From positions 3,472,001 through 3,536,000 of the forward strand of contig NZ_CP048115.1 in assembly GCF_010093045.1 (NCBI RefSeq): DNA of 64,000 bases, in the 5' to 3' direction. Position numbers and translations under genes: made by a program. Below the pieces are notes generated by a model. It saw nothing but the letters and a program-made list of their open reading frames with translations. It searched no databases and was not told the origin of the DNA. Every line of letters starts with the position of its first letter. Position 1 is the first letter of the stretch. This document shows positions 51,567-61,474 of this stretch, piece after piece. Source of the DNA: Mucilaginibacter sp. 14171R-50. GTDB taxonomy: Bacteria > Bacteroidota > Bacteroidia > Sphingobacteriales > Sphingobacteriaceae.

Positions 51567-54500
51567 ATGAAACTATTTTACGAACGCATAACAGATTTTT
51601 GGCTGCCAAAAGTCGCGCTCAGGAAGGTTGCCGGTACGTTATATCTTATGATGATATTGTGTTCGGCATTCAGCACCAATACCTACGCGCAAACAAGGGC
51701 AACAATAACAGGGGTAATCACCGATACCACGGGCACCAGTATAATTGGTGCAAACATTGTAGCCACAAACAAAAAGAATGTAAGTACTGCTACTGATGTT
51801 AATGGTAAGTTCGTTATCGATGCCGAACCGGGTACCATATTCAGGGTTACCTATGTAGGTTATAAGGAAACAACCTTTACGGTTTCGGCCGATAAACAGA
51901 CGTATAACATTGTAATGAAAGTTACAAAAAATGAGTTTGCGGATGTGGTTATCACCGCCTACGGGCGTAAGCAACGCAAAGAAGCCGTTGTAGGTTCGGT
52001 AACCACCATTACACCTACCGACCTCAAGATACCGGCAAGCAACCTTACAAACGCCCTGGCGGGCCAGGTAGCCGGTGTAATAGCCTACCAGCCAAGCGGG
52101 CAGCCGGGCCTGGACAACTCTTCGTTTTTTATCAGGGGGGTAACCACTTTCGGCTATAAAAAAGACCCGCTTATTTTAATCGACAATGTGGAACTATCCA
52201 CATCAGACCTTGCCCGCTTACAGGTTGATGATATAGCAAGTTTCTCGATACTTAAGGATGCGAGCGCTACAGCGTTGTATGGTGCAAGAGGGGCGAACGG
52301 CGTGATTTTGGTGACCACCAAAGAGGGTAAGGTTGGCAAGCCGCAAATAAATGTGCGGGTAGAGAACTCGGTTTCACAATCGGTTAAAAACCTGCAGCTG
52401 GCAGATCCCATCACTTATATGCGCTTATTTAACGAAGCGACCATCACCCGCGACCCGTTAAGTCCGCTGCCTTTCAGTCAAAATAAAATTATCAATACCG
52501 AGGCAACTTTGGCCAACGCCCCGGGCAGTAACCAATATGTATACCCGGCTGTAGACTGGTTGAAAACGCTTTTTAAAGACCGCGCCAACACGCAAAGGGC
52601 GAACTTAAGTGTAAGCGGGGGCGGCGGCGTAGCCCGCTATTACGTAGGGGGATCTTATAATATCGACCACGGCATACTGCGCCAGGATGTTATGAACAAC
52701 AACGACAATAACGTTAACTTCCGTAACTATCAATTGCGTTCAAACGTCAATATCAATTTAACCAAATCTACAGAGCTGATCGTAAGATTATCCGGAACGT
52801 TTAACGAATACAACGGCCCGCTAACTGCTGATGCCTCGTTCTCAACCGATTTGTATAATATAGCCATGCATACCAGCCCGGTATTATTTGCGCCCTCGTA
52901 TCCGGCGGATGATGCTAATGTGAACACACAGCATATACTATTTGGCAATGCTCCATCAGCAGGTAGTACCGGATCAAACGCGGTAGCCTATCTTAACCCT
53001 TATGCTGCCTTGTTACGCGGGCATAAAAACTTCTCCCAGTCGCGCATGTCGGCACAAATGGAGTTGAACCAGAACCTTGATTTTGTGACAAATGGCTTAA
53101 GCTTCAGAGGGTTGTTTCATACCAACAGGTTCTCTTATTTCGAGTCTTCAATGGGTTATAATCCGTTTTATTACAACATCGGCTCGTACGATAAACCAAG
53201 TAATACATATACTTTATCATGGTTAAACCCGCAACCCGGCGCTGCTACAGAATACCTGAATTACAGCCGTAACTTTAACAATACCCAGGCAAATACCTAT
53301 CTGTTCTTTCAGGGTGTGGTAGATTATACCAAAAGGATGGGCGACCACAATATCAGCAGTTCGTTAATAGGCACACAACAGCAAACGCTTTATGGTAATG
53401 CCGATAACCTGTTCAACTCGCTGCCTTATCGCAACCTCACCCTTGCGGGCCGTGCCACTTACTCGTACAAAAGCCGTTATTTTTTAGAATTTAACTTTGG
53501 ATATAACGGCACCGAACGCTTTGCCGCTAAAAACCGGTTCGGATTTTTTCCAACCATTGGCGCATCGTGGATAATTTCTGATGAAAAGTTCTGGGGTGAT
53601 GGCCTTTATCAGGTTATCAACCGCTTAAAACTTCGCGGAAGCTACGGCACCGTAGGTAACGACCAGATCGGCTCAGAGCGCTTTTTCTATCTTTCCCGCG
53701 TGGATCTTAATGGCGGCAACCCGGCGTATTTTGGTACCAATAACGGGTATGGCCGCAACGGTGTTGTAGTTAATAGTTATCCAAATGCCGATATCACCTG
53801 GGAAACTTCAAAGCAGCTTAATTTGGGGCTCGAGTTTACGCTTTTAAAAGACCTCAACGTTACTGCCGAGGTTTACAAATTTAACCGTACCAATGTACTG
53901 CAAGCGCGCTCATCTATACCCAGCACAATGGGCTTAGAGGCCGAGATCAGCGCTAACTTTGGCGCCGCCGAAACCAAAGGCCTTGATTTGCAGATGGATT
54001 ATAAAAGAACATTTGGTAAAAGTGGTTTTATACAGGGCAGGGGCAACTTAACCGTTTCATCAAGCAAATACACCAAATACGAAGAGCCTCAATATGCTGA
54101 GGACTACCGGTACCGAGTAGGACAAACCCTGGAACGCCAGGTGGGTTATATTGCCGAACGCCTGTTTGTTGATGATAACGAAGCGGCAAATTCGCCGAGC
54201 CAGATATTTTCATCGGGCGGTATACCACCAAAAGGCGGTGATATAAAATATCGCGATCTGAACAACGATGGCAAAATTGATAGTAAAGATCAAACATTTA
54301 TTGGCTACCCCACAACCCCTCAAATTGTTTACGGTTACGGTATATCAAGTGGCTATAAAGGATTTGATCTTTCGGCCTTTTTGCAGGGGCAGGCGCAGGT
54401 GAGCTTCTTTATCGACCCGAGCCGAACCAGCCCTTTTATACAAAGCCCCGACGGCGCGTATGCAAGCGGCAATACCCAACTGCTTAAAGCGTTTGCCGAC

Positions 54501-54827
54501 GACCATTGGTCTGAGGACAATCAAAACTTATACGCCCAATACCCGCGCCTGGGTGTAAACGGCAACCAGATTGAAAACAACAGGCAAAATAGCACCTGGT
54601 GGCTGCGCGACGGCAGTTTCCTGCGCCTTAAATCTGTTGAGGTTGGCTACACACTGCCAACCCGCTTAACCCAGAAATGGAAAATGAATAAAGTCCGTCT
54701 TTATTTCAACGGATTGAATTTATACACCTGGAGTCCGTTTAAACTGTGGGATCCGGAAATAGGCGGAAACGGGTTCGCGTATCCAATACAAAAAGTATTC
54801 AACGTAGGGCTAAACGTTAACCTATAA
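51567..54827 (+). CDS. SusC/RagA-family TonB-linked outer-membrane transporter
   Basis: 1086 residues. Signal peptide ending near STNTYAQ, a CarboxypepD-reg-like domain (about 45-115, ITGVITDTTGTSIIGANIVA), TonB-box region VVITAYGRKQRK, plug domain (DNSSFFIRGVTTFG, ILKDASATALYGARGANGVI) and a large barrel ending FNVGLNVNL. It imports oligosaccharides with TonB energy. There is no STN domain, so it is not linked to an anti-sigma system. Followed by susD 27 bp later. Confidence 0.97.
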   Translation: MKLFYERITDFWLPKVALRKVAGTLYLMMILCSAFSTNTYAQTRATITGVITDTTGTSIIGANIVATNKKNVSTATDVNGKFVIDAEPGTIFRVTYVGYKETTFTVSADKQTYNIVMKVTKNEFADVVITAYGRKQRKEAVVGSVTTITPTDLKIPASNLTNALAGQVAGVIAYQPSGQPGLDNSSFFIRGVTTFGYKKDPLILIDNVELSTSDLARLQVDDIASFSILKDASATALYGARGANGVILVTTKEGKVGKPQINVRVENSVSQSVKNLQLADPITYMRLFNEATITRDPLSPLPFSQNKIINTEATLANAPGSNQYVYPAVDWLKTLFKDRANTQRANLSVSGGGGVARYYVGGSYNIDHGILRQDVMNNNDNNVNFRNYQLRSNVNINLTKSTELIVRLSGTFNEYNGPLTADASFSTDLYNIAMHTSPVLFAPSYPADDANVNTQHILFGNAPSAGSTGSNAVAYLNPYAALLRGHKNFSQSRMSAQMELNQNLDFVTNGLSFRGLFHTNRFSYFESSMGYNPFYYNIGSYDKPSNTYTLSWLNPQPGAATEYLNYSRNFNNTQANTYLFFQGVVDYTKRMGDHNISSSLIGTQQQTLYGNADNLFNSLPYRNLTLAGRATYSYKSRYFLEFNFGYNGTERFAAKNRFGFFPTIGASWIISDEKFWGDGLYQVINRLKLRGSYGTVGNDQIGSERFFYLSRVDLNGGNPAYFGTNNGYGRNGVVVNSYPNADITWETSKQLNLGLEFTLLKDLNVTAEVYKFNRTNVLQARSSIPSTMGLEAEISANFGAAETKGLDLQMDYKRTFGKSGFIQGRGNLTVSSSKYTKYEEPQYAEDYRYRVGQTLERQVGYIAERLFVDDNEAANSPSQIFSSGGIPPKGGDIKYRDLNNDGKIDSKDQTFIGYPTTPQIVYGYGISSGYKGFDLSAFLQGQAQVSFFIDPSRTSPFIQSPDGAYASGNTQLLKAFADDHWSEDNQNLYAQYPRLGVNGNQIENNRQNSTWWLRDGSFLRLKSVEVGYTLPTRLTQKWKMNKVRLYFNGLNLYTWSPFKLWDPEIGGNGFAYPIQKVFNVGLNVNL

Positions 54828-54854
54828 ATCATACGACAATTTTAGATCATTTAT

Positions 54855-56765
54855 ATGAAAAAAATATCTCAGATCTTATGCGCGGTAGTTTTGCTGCTAT
54901 CGGGCGTATCCTGCAAGAAGTACCTCGATCTGGCGCCCAATAACACCGGCACGCTCGAGTATGCTTTCAGGAACCGTAACGAAGCCGAAAACTATTTATT
55001 TACCTGCTATGCAACCTTGCAGCAATTTGCAGATGTTACTACCAATGCTGGTTTTACAACTTCGGGCGAAATCATCTACCCCAATAATTTAACCAAGCAT
55101 CCTATTGATGAAACCGGCTTCAATTTGCTTAGGGGGTCGCAAAACAGCGCAGAGCCCGGCCTTAATTATTGGGATGGTGAAAAAAGCGGTAAAGCTATAT
55201 TCAGGTCGATACGCAGGTGCAACACCATGCTCGAAAATATTGACAAGCCTGTAGACCTGTCATTTGCAGAAAAGAAAAGATGGATAGCCGAGGTTAAGTT
55301 CTTAAAGGCTTACTATCATTTTTACCTGGCGCGTATGTATGGCCCGATACCATTGATCAAAAACAACCTGGCCATAACCGCCTCTACCGATGAAATAAAG
55401 GTAAAACGCGCATCAGTTGATTCAACTTTCAATTATATCGTATCGTTGTTAGATGAGGCGACACCCGATTTGCCGCCTGTAATAAATAACCAGGCGCAGG
55501 AACTTGGCCGTATTACGCAGTTAATTGCCCTTTCTGTAAAGGCAGAGGTTTTAGCTACCGCGGCAAGCCCGCTGTTTAATGGCAATCCGGATTATACAAG
55601 TACACAAAATAAAGACGGCGAAAAGCTTTTTCCGTCAACTTACGACCCAACAAAATGGGACAGGGCGGCATTGGCATGCAAGGCCGCGATTGACGCTTGT
55701 GAAGCCAACGGCTTAAAACTGTATAGTTTTATCCCGCCGTCTACGATCACGGTTCTGCCCGATTCGTTAAGAAAGGTTTTAACCATACAAAACGCCGTTA
55801 CCGAAAAATGGGAACTAAACCCCGAAGTGATATGGGCGCTGAACCCAACCTTTCAATGGCAGGGGTATGCTACACCGCGTTTAACGCAGAAAGGTGTTGT
55901 AAACATATTTTCAAACCCATCTACCTTTGCGGTACCACTTTCTGTTCAAGAACTCTTTTACTCAGATAAAGGTGTGCCGATAAACGAAGATAAGACCTTT
56001 GATTATGCAGGCAGGTATAATATCAAAACCGGCGATCAGGCCAGCCGCTTTTATATTGCTCAAAATTACTCAACCGCCAAGGAGAACTTTAACCGCGAGC
56101 CCCGTTTTTACGCCAGTCTTGGTTTCGATGGTGGGATATGGTTTGGTAACGGCAAGATAAATTTAAATGATCTTTATCATGTTGAAGCACGCGGTATCGA
56201 ATCATATGCAGGCCCTAAGGATATTAACACCTTAAATATCACGGGTATATGGCCTAAAAAGCTGGTGCATTATCAATCCGTGTACGACGATGGTTTTCAG
56301 GAGATAAGCTATCGCCTGCCATTGATCAGACTTGCCGGTTTATACCTGTTATATGCCGAGGCCCTTAATGAAGTGCACGGCCCAACCGCCGAAGCTTACA
56401 CCTACATAGATAAGGTGCGCGCAAGGGCGGGGTTACTGGGAGTTGTTGAAGCATGGACAAATTACGCTAAAAACCCGGGCAAGGTTAACACTAAGGACGG
56501 GCTAAGGCAGATCATTCACCAGGAACGCCGTTTAGAACTGATGTTTGAAGGCCAGGCCGGCTGGGACCTGCGCCGCTGGAAGGAGTTGCAAAGCGTATTA
56601 AGCCAACCGATGCAGGGGTGGAACCTTTACGAAACACAACCGGCTAATTATTATCAGCCGCGCACCCTGTTCTCGGCCATATTCGGTGTACGCAATTACC
56701 TGTGGCCTATAAAGGATATCAGCCTGACAGTTAACGACAATTTGGTTCAAAACCCTTACTGGTAG
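54855..56765 (+). CDS. SusD/RagB-family surface glycan-binding lipoprotein
   Basis: 636 residues. Lipoprotein signal ISQILCAVVLLLSGVSC with lipid Cys near 20, then KYLDLAPNNTGTLEYAF and TPR-like helices (KRWIAEVKFLKAYYHFYLAR, MYGPIPLI). C-terminal SusD part with YRLPLIRLAGLYLLYAEALN, YIDKVRARAGL and RRLELMFEGQAGWDLRRWK. It caps the SusC barrel and captures glycans at the surface. Aromatic-rich surface loops are present, but the ligand cannot be read directly. Confidence 0.97.
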   Translation: MKKISQILCAVVLLLSGVSCKKYLDLAPNNTGTLEYAFRNRNEAENYLFTCYATLQQFADVTTNAGFTTSGEIIYPNNLTKHPIDETGFNLLRGSQNSAEPGLNYWDGEKSGKAIFRSIRRCNTMLENIDKPVDLSFAEKKRWIAEVKFLKAYYHFYLARMYGPIPLIKNNLAITASTDEIKVKRASVDSTFNYIVSLLDEATPDLPPVINNQAQELGRITQLIALSVKAEVLATAASPLFNGNPDYTSTQNKDGEKLFPSTYDPTKWDRAALACKAAIDACEANGLKLYSFIPPSTITVLPDSLRKVLTIQNAVTEKWELNPEVIWALNPTFQWQGYATPRLTQKGVVNIFSNPSTFAVPLSVQELFYSDKGVPINEDKTFDYAGRYNIKTGDQASRFYIAQNYSTAKENFNREPRFYASLGFDGGIWFGNGKINLNDLYHVEARGIESYAGPKDINTLNITGIWPKKLVHYQSVYDDGFQEISYRLPLIRLAGLYLLYAEALNEVHGPTAEAYTYIDKVRARAGLLGVVEAWTNYAKNPGKVNTKDGLRQIIHQERRLELMFEGQAGWDLRRWKELQSVLSQPMQGWNLYETQPANYYQPRTLFSAIFGVRNYLWPIKDISLTVNDNLVQNPYW

Positions 56766-56788
56766 AAATAGCTATAAAAGAATTTGAT

Positions 56789-58033
56789 ATGAAAAAGATA
56801 AATAAATATTACGCAAAGGCTTTGTTTAGCCTGCAGATATTGGCTTTTGTTTGTTTGCTTTCGGCCTGTAAAAAGAATGATGGTTACAATACCGAACCGG
56901 TATCTACCGATAAAACAAAACCGGCTGTAGTTACCAACGTAAAGGTTACTAACTATAACGGGGGGGCTTATATTACTTACGACCTGCCCAATTCTGACAA
57001 TATTTTGTATGTGCTGGCACAATATAACATCAATGATAAAACATCACGAGAAACCAAGTCGAGTTATTACAGCGACACGGTGAAGGTGGAGGGATTTGCT
57101 ACCAATAAGCCCTACGATGTAACGCTATACACCGTGAGCAGGGCAAATGTAAAGTCTGACCCGTTAACCGTAACTGTAAATCCGGATGTGCCGTATTACA
57201 AGCTCATTAAGCCTACGGTATCGCTTACTACGGATTTTGGAGGGGTTAATATCCAGGCGTTAAATCCCTATAAAAAGGAAATTGGGGTGATCCTGATCGC
57301 GATGGATAATTCTACCCAGGCGCTTGAGGTGAGCGATCAGCATTACACCAATCAGGATACAATAAACTATTCCGTACGCGGCTTTCCGTCAGTACAGCGC
57401 AAATTTGGGGTTTACGTAACCGATAAATATGGTAACATATCAGATACTACTTTACTGGATATTACGCCGCTTTTTGAAACTCAGTTGGATAAGACCAAAT
57501 TTACAGTGTACCGTAAACCAAGCGATAGCGAAATAGGCTACGGTTGGGATCTTCCGTACCTGTGGGATGGCAAAATTGACGGCTACTCAAACGGATGGCA
57601 CACCAACCCGGGTACCGGCAAACCCATGCAATGTACGTTTGGCATAGGGGTAACCGCGCAAATAAGCCGTATAAAAATATACGAGCGACCGTTAGAATAC
57701 GCCTTCTTTCATGGTAATCCAAAAAACTTTAGCTGGTGGGGCTCAACTGTCGAATCGCCACAGGACGTTGTATTGCCACAATCTGCACCGGTTGGTGCCG
57801 TGGTAGGCGATTGGGTTAACCTGGGCAATTACCGTTATCCAAACCCGCCATCGGGCTTACAGCCGGGTTTCACAAACGCAGCCGATGAGAAGTTTGTAAT
57901 GGCCGGCGTGGATTTTCTGGTGCCTGCATCAGCACCGGCGGTTAAATACCTCAGGCTGCTGGTACACGATACCTGGGGAAAGGGCGATGCTGCACATTTA
58001 ATGGAGGTTACGGTTTTTGGTAAGCCGCAGTAA
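56789..58033 (+). CDS. Surface lipoprotein with DUF4959/DUF5126/DUF5000-like domains
   Basis: 414 residues. Lipoprotein signal SLQILAFVCLLSAC (Cys near 28). Three parts can be seen: a fibronectin-like DUF4959 (KPAVVTNVKVTNYNGGAYIT), a middle DUF5126-like beta domain (VSLTTDFGGVNIQALNP) and a C-terminal DUF5000/F5-8-type discoidin fold (YLWDGKIDGYSNGWHTNP, VKYLRLLVHDTWGKGDAAHL). These proteins act as extra glycan-binding units beside SusD. It follows susD by 23 bp in the same operon. Confidence 0.88.
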   Translation: MKKINKYYAKALFSLQILAFVCLLSACKKNDGYNTEPVSTDKTKPAVVTNVKVTNYNGGAYITYDLPNSDNILYVLAQYNINDKTSRETKSSYYSDTVKVEGFATNKPYDVTLYTVSRANVKSDPLTVTVNPDVPYYKLIKPTVSLTTDFGGVNIQALNPYKKEIGVILIAMDNSTQALEVSDQHYTNQDTINYSVRGFPSVQRKFGVYVTDKYGNISDTTLLDITPLFETQLDKTKFTVYRKPSDSEIGYGWDLPYLWDGKIDGYSNGWHTNPGTGKPMQCTFGIGVTAQISRIKIYERPLEYAFFHGNPKNFSWWGSTVESPQDVVLPQSAPVGAVVGDWVNLGNYRYPNPPSGLQPGFTNAADEKFVMAGVDFLVPASAPAVKYLRLLVHDTWGKGDAAHLMEVTVFGKPQ

Positions 58034-58061
58034 CGTTTAATGAATAATTAAAAAAGAAATT

Positions 58062-59291
58062 ATGAAAAATATTTTTCGAATATGTCTGTTCGCTATTGTC
58101 GTAATTGGCGCTATAAGCTGCGAAAAAAAGGATACAGACTTTAAGAAGTTTTTAGGTGATAAAGAAATGGTTTACCCGGGTGTTGTAGTAAAACCACATT
58201 CAAAACCGGGCAACTTAAGGGCCGCGCTGGTATGGAACCCAAGTTCGGACCCCAGCATAAGCAGGTATGTTATTTACTGGAACAATAAAGCCGATTCGGT
58301 TGTGGTGAATTCAACCAACCATAATACCGCCGACTCTATCACAGCTATAATACCAGGCCTTAGCGAGTATATCTATTCGTTTACAATTTATTCGTATGAT
58401 GCCAAGGGGAACCGCTCTATCCCTTTAGAGATCAACAACGTTAAGGTTTACGGGCCGGTTTATCAAAGCGGGTTAACAAACCGTGTTTACGATGCTGCCA
58501 ATCCTTTTACCATATCCGAAAATGGCAATGTCAAGCTTAACTTTTTGCAGGCTGATACTACATCGCTCAATGTATCTACAATTATAAAATATACCAACCG
58601 TAACGGGGAGATAGTTGAAAAAGACCTCAGTCCCGATAGTACATCATTTATGATAACAGATTATAAATCGGGCGAGCCTGTAAGCTTCCGTTCGGGCTAT
58701 ATTCCTGTTAAAGGGTCTATTGATACATTTTATGTTTCAAATTACAGCACTTTCCCGGAAATTAACGGGATAAGCCAATGCGCTAAATCATTGTTCAGGG
58801 AATATAAGATGAATGGTGATGTGGGCACTTACGAGTCGGGTACCAGCGTAAGCAAACTGTGGGACGGTTCGGTTGGCCCGCAGGGTTATCCAAACATTTT
58901 TCATAGCGATGGCGACCATCATTTGCCGCATACATTTACATTTGATATGGGCAAGGTTTACAAAGTGCTTACAAGCATGGAAGAAACCGGCCGTAACTGT
59001 TGTAATAACCCTGACCAGTTTGAAATTTGGGGCATCGCCGATATCACCAATGCCGCTACAAACCTGTCGCCTAATGATAACGGCTGGACTTCGGAAATGC
59101 AGGCAAAGGGCTGGACGCTTTTAAAGGATGTTACCCGCAATGACGACGGCCAGCAGTTGATCAAGGTCAACTTTGATGCAGGTATACCACCGGTAAGGTA
59201 CATCCGCATAAGGGTTAAGCACGTAACTACTGGCGATGGCTATTATAGTAACATAAGCGAATTGACCTTTTTTAATGACGTACTTAAATAA
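58062..59291 (+). CDS. Surface lipoprotein with DUF4998-like and discoidin-like domains
   Basis: 409 residues. Lipid signal ICLFAIVVIGAISC, then DUF4998-like fibronectin folds (MVYPGVVVKPHSKPGNLRAA, ALVWNPSSDPSISRYVIYWN) and a C-terminal galactose-binding-like fold (KLWDGSVGPQGYPNIFHS, TFTFDMGKVYKVLTSMEE, VRYIRIRVKH). It ends the susC-susD operon, just before a strong terminator. Probable surface glycan-binding protein; ligand unknown. Confidence 0.86.
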   Translation: MKNIFRICLFAIVVIGAISCEKKDTDFKKFLGDKEMVYPGVVVKPHSKPGNLRAALVWNPSSDPSISRYVIYWNNKADSVVVNSTNHNTADSITAIIPGLSEYIYSFTIYSYDAKGNRSIPLEINNVKVYGPVYQSGLTNRVYDAANPFTISENGNVKLNFLQADTTSLNVSTIIKYTNRNGEIVEKDLSPDSTSFMITDYKSGEPVSFRSGYIPVKGSIDTFYVSNYSTFPEINGISQCAKSLFREYKMNGDVGTYESGTSVSKLWDGSVGPQGYPNIFHSDGDHHLPHTFTFDMGKVYKVLTSMEETGRNCCNNPDQFEIWGIADITNAATNLSPNDNGWTSEMQAKGWTLLKDVTRNDDGQQLIKVNFDAGIPPVRYIRIRVKHVTTGDGYYSNISELTFFNDVLK

Positions 59292-59311
59292 CCGGTTAAA
59301 ATATTTTATTT

Positions 59312-59354
59312 AAATCAGTAAGCCATCTTCGCAAACGGATGGCTTGCTGATTTT
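59312..59354 (+). terminator. Strong terminator ending the susCD operon
   Basis: AAATCAGTAAGCCATC (59312-59327) pairs with GATGGCTTGCTGATTT (59338-59353) over 16 bp with one G-T pair, loop of 10 nt. It lies 20 bp past the DUF4998 gene and before the esterase gene, so the enzymes downstream may need another promoter or read-through. Confidence 0.8.
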
Positions 59355-59401
59355 GTGCAGATGAGCTGTTGATCTTATCCGGCGGCCATAAATTGTTGCT
59401 T

Positions 59402-61330
59402 ATGACTAAATATTTGTTTGTTGCTATTATTTGTTTTTGTAGCGCAGGGCCATTACAGGCGCAAAATAACACATGGAAAGGTTTTGAACGTGTTAATTTT
59501 AGCATAGATAACTACCGGGCCTACTATGTTAAACCCTCAACGCCACTCCCCGGTAATCCCTGGGTTTGGCGCTCGTCGTTCGCAGATTGGCATACCGATA
59601 TTGACAGCATCCTGCTTACAAAAGGATTTTACGTTGCCTATATCAATGTCGACGATCAGTACGGCGCCCCGCAGGCACTGCAGGTTTGGGATAAGTTTTA
59701 CAGCTACCTGGTAAAGACGGTTTCTTTATCGCCTAAGCCAGCTTTAGAGGCCGTAAGCAGGGGCGCATTGTATGCCTACGGATGGGCAAAGCGCAACCCG
59801 GATAAAGTGAGCTGCATTTACGCGGAAACACCGGTTTGCGACTTTAAAAGCTGGCCAGGTGGCAAGGGGCAGGGGATGGGCGACACCGCTGCGTGGAAAC
59901 AACTGAAACAAATTTATAGGTTTACCGAGGCGCAAGCTCTGGCTTATACTGACAATCCCGTAGATAATTTGGAAGGGCTTGCTTCTTTTAAAGTTCCGCT
60001 GCTGCATATGATCAGTAATACAGACAAGTTGGTACCTCCGGACGAGAATACCTATCCTTTGATCAGGAAATATATAGCGCTTGGTGGCCCAGCGTATATA
60101 ATGACAGCTGATAAACAACCACAGGAATTATTTGGGCATCATTTTAACATTGAGCATCCCGACAGTATTGCAGACTTCATAGTCGCTAATACATATCCTT
60201 TAAAGCCCTTACTGCCTTACCATAACTATTACTCGGTTCGCGGAGGGCTTCAGCATTTTTTTTCGACAGTAGCCAAAAACCAGGACGCGACAGTAGCTTT
60301 TTTAGGGGGATCAATAACTTTTAACCCCGGTTGGCGCGATAAAGTGTGCAAGTATCTTAAAGAGCGCTATCCAAAAACAAAGTTTAGATTTATCCAGGCA
60401 GGCATACCATCTCTGGGCAGTTTACCGCACGCATTTCGCCTCAGGCGCGATGTGCTGGATTCAGGCCGGGTAGACCTGATGTTTGTTGAGGCCGCAGTAA
60501 ACGACAGGGTTAATGGAACCGATAGCCTTACCCAGGTGCGCGACCTGGAAGGCATTGTCAGGCACGCCAGGCGGGCCAACCCTTTAATGGATATCATCAT
60601 GATGTCCTTTGCCGACCCGGATAAGAACAGCGATTACGCCAGGGGAAGCAGTCCGGTTGAAGTAGTAAACCACGAACTGGTGGCAAGCCATTACAACCTG
60701 CCATCAATTAATCTGGCTAAAGAAGTGTATGATAAAATTCAAAATAAGGAATTTAGCTGGCTTAACGACTTTAAAGACATCCACCCGGCAGCATTTGGGC
60801 AGGAGCTATATTTTGCTACTATAAAAAGCTTGCTGCAAACCAGCGCCGAAAAACGTGTTAAACAGGCCGGGGTAAAAAAGCTGCCGAAACCTTTGAACGC
60901 GTCAAATTTTGAACGCGGAAGCTATTATAACATCAGCAACGCGCAACACGATAAAAACTGGGCTATTGACAAAAACTGGGTTCCTAAGGATGGCCTGGAT
61001 ACCCGCCCGAATTTTGTAAACGTGCCGGTATTAGCCGCTGATAAGCCCGGGGCAGCATTAACATTGCCTTTTACCGGAACTGCTATCGGTATAGGTATTG
61101 TATCGGGTAGTGACGCCGGAATGGTAATGTATGCCATTGACAATGGCGCATATAAAACCGTGGACCTGTACACACAATGGAGCGGCTGGCTGCACCTGCC
61201 ATGGTACATATTATTTAATGGTAACCTGGCAAAAGGCAGGCACGTGCTTAAGCTAAAAATAGCCAACCGGCATAACCCGGCCAGTAAGGGTAATGCCTGC
61301 CGTATAGTTTACTTCCTTAGGAACGAATAA
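59402..61330 (+). CDS. Fused double esterase: alpha/beta-hydrolase plus SGNH hydrolase
   Basis: 642 residues from the ATG at 59402, which gives the signal peptide TKYLFVAIICFCSAGPLQAQ. Residues about 25-275 form an alpha/beta-hydrolase with nucleophile segment EAVSRGALYAYG (Ser near 118), acid NTDKLVPP and base GHHFNIEHP. Residues about 280-480 are an SGNH hydrolase with FLGGSITFNPGW, GIPSLGS, VEAAVNDR and DIHPAAFG. A beta-sandwich tail follows. Two ester-cleaving domains in one exported chain suggest removal of two kinds of ester (acetyl, methyl or feruloyl) from a decorated glycan. Both active sites look complete. Confidence 0.85.
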   Translation: MTKYLFVAIICFCSAGPLQAQNNTWKGFERVNFSIDNYRAYYVKPSTPLPGNPWVWRSSFADWHTDIDSILLTKGFYVAYINVDDQYGAPQALQVWDKFYSYLVKTVSLSPKPALEAVSRGALYAYGWAKRNPDKVSCIYAETPVCDFKSWPGGKGQGMGDTAAWKQLKQIYRFTEAQALAYTDNPVDNLEGLASFKVPLLHMISNTDKLVPPDENTYPLIRKYIALGGPAYIMTADKQPQELFGHHFNIEHPDSIADFIVANTYPLKPLLPYHNYYSVRGGLQHFFSTVAKNQDATVAFLGGSITFNPGWRDKVCKYLKERYPKTKFRFIQAGIPSLGSLPHAFRLRRDVLDSGRVDLMFVEAAVNDRVNGTDSLTQVRDLEGIVRHARRANPLMDIIMMSFADPDKNSDYARGSSPVEVVNHELVASHYNLPSINLAKEVYDKIQNKEFSWLNDFKDIHPAAFGQELYFATIKSLLQTSAEKRVKQAGVKKLPKPLNASNFERGSYYNISNAQHDKNWAIDKNWVPKDGLDTRPNFVNVPVLAADKPGAALTLPFTGTAIGIGIVSGSDAGMVMYAIDNGAYKTVDLYTQWSGWLHLPWYILFNGNLAKGRHVLKLKIANRHNPASKGNACRIVYFLRNE

Positions 61331-61351
61331 TCCATTTGTTTGCGGGGTTTG

Positions 61352-61398
61352 TCCATTTTAAAGCCGGAAACAACCATATATTTTTAGCCAACCAATTA
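61352..61398 (+). promoter_or_regulatory. Bipartite motif upstream of GH95
   Basis: TCCATTTTAAAG (61352-61363) and TTTAGCCAACCAATTA (61383-61398), starts 31 bp apart, identical in both blocks and spacing to the site before susC. It lies 77 bp upstream of the GH95 start codon, giving that gene its own probable promoter. Confidence 0.7.
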
Positions 61399-61474
61399 GT
61401 ATTTCACCAATTGTTAAAACAACCCCGTCAATCCGGCCCGTTTTAATAAGCTGTTTTGAATAACATAACCGATA

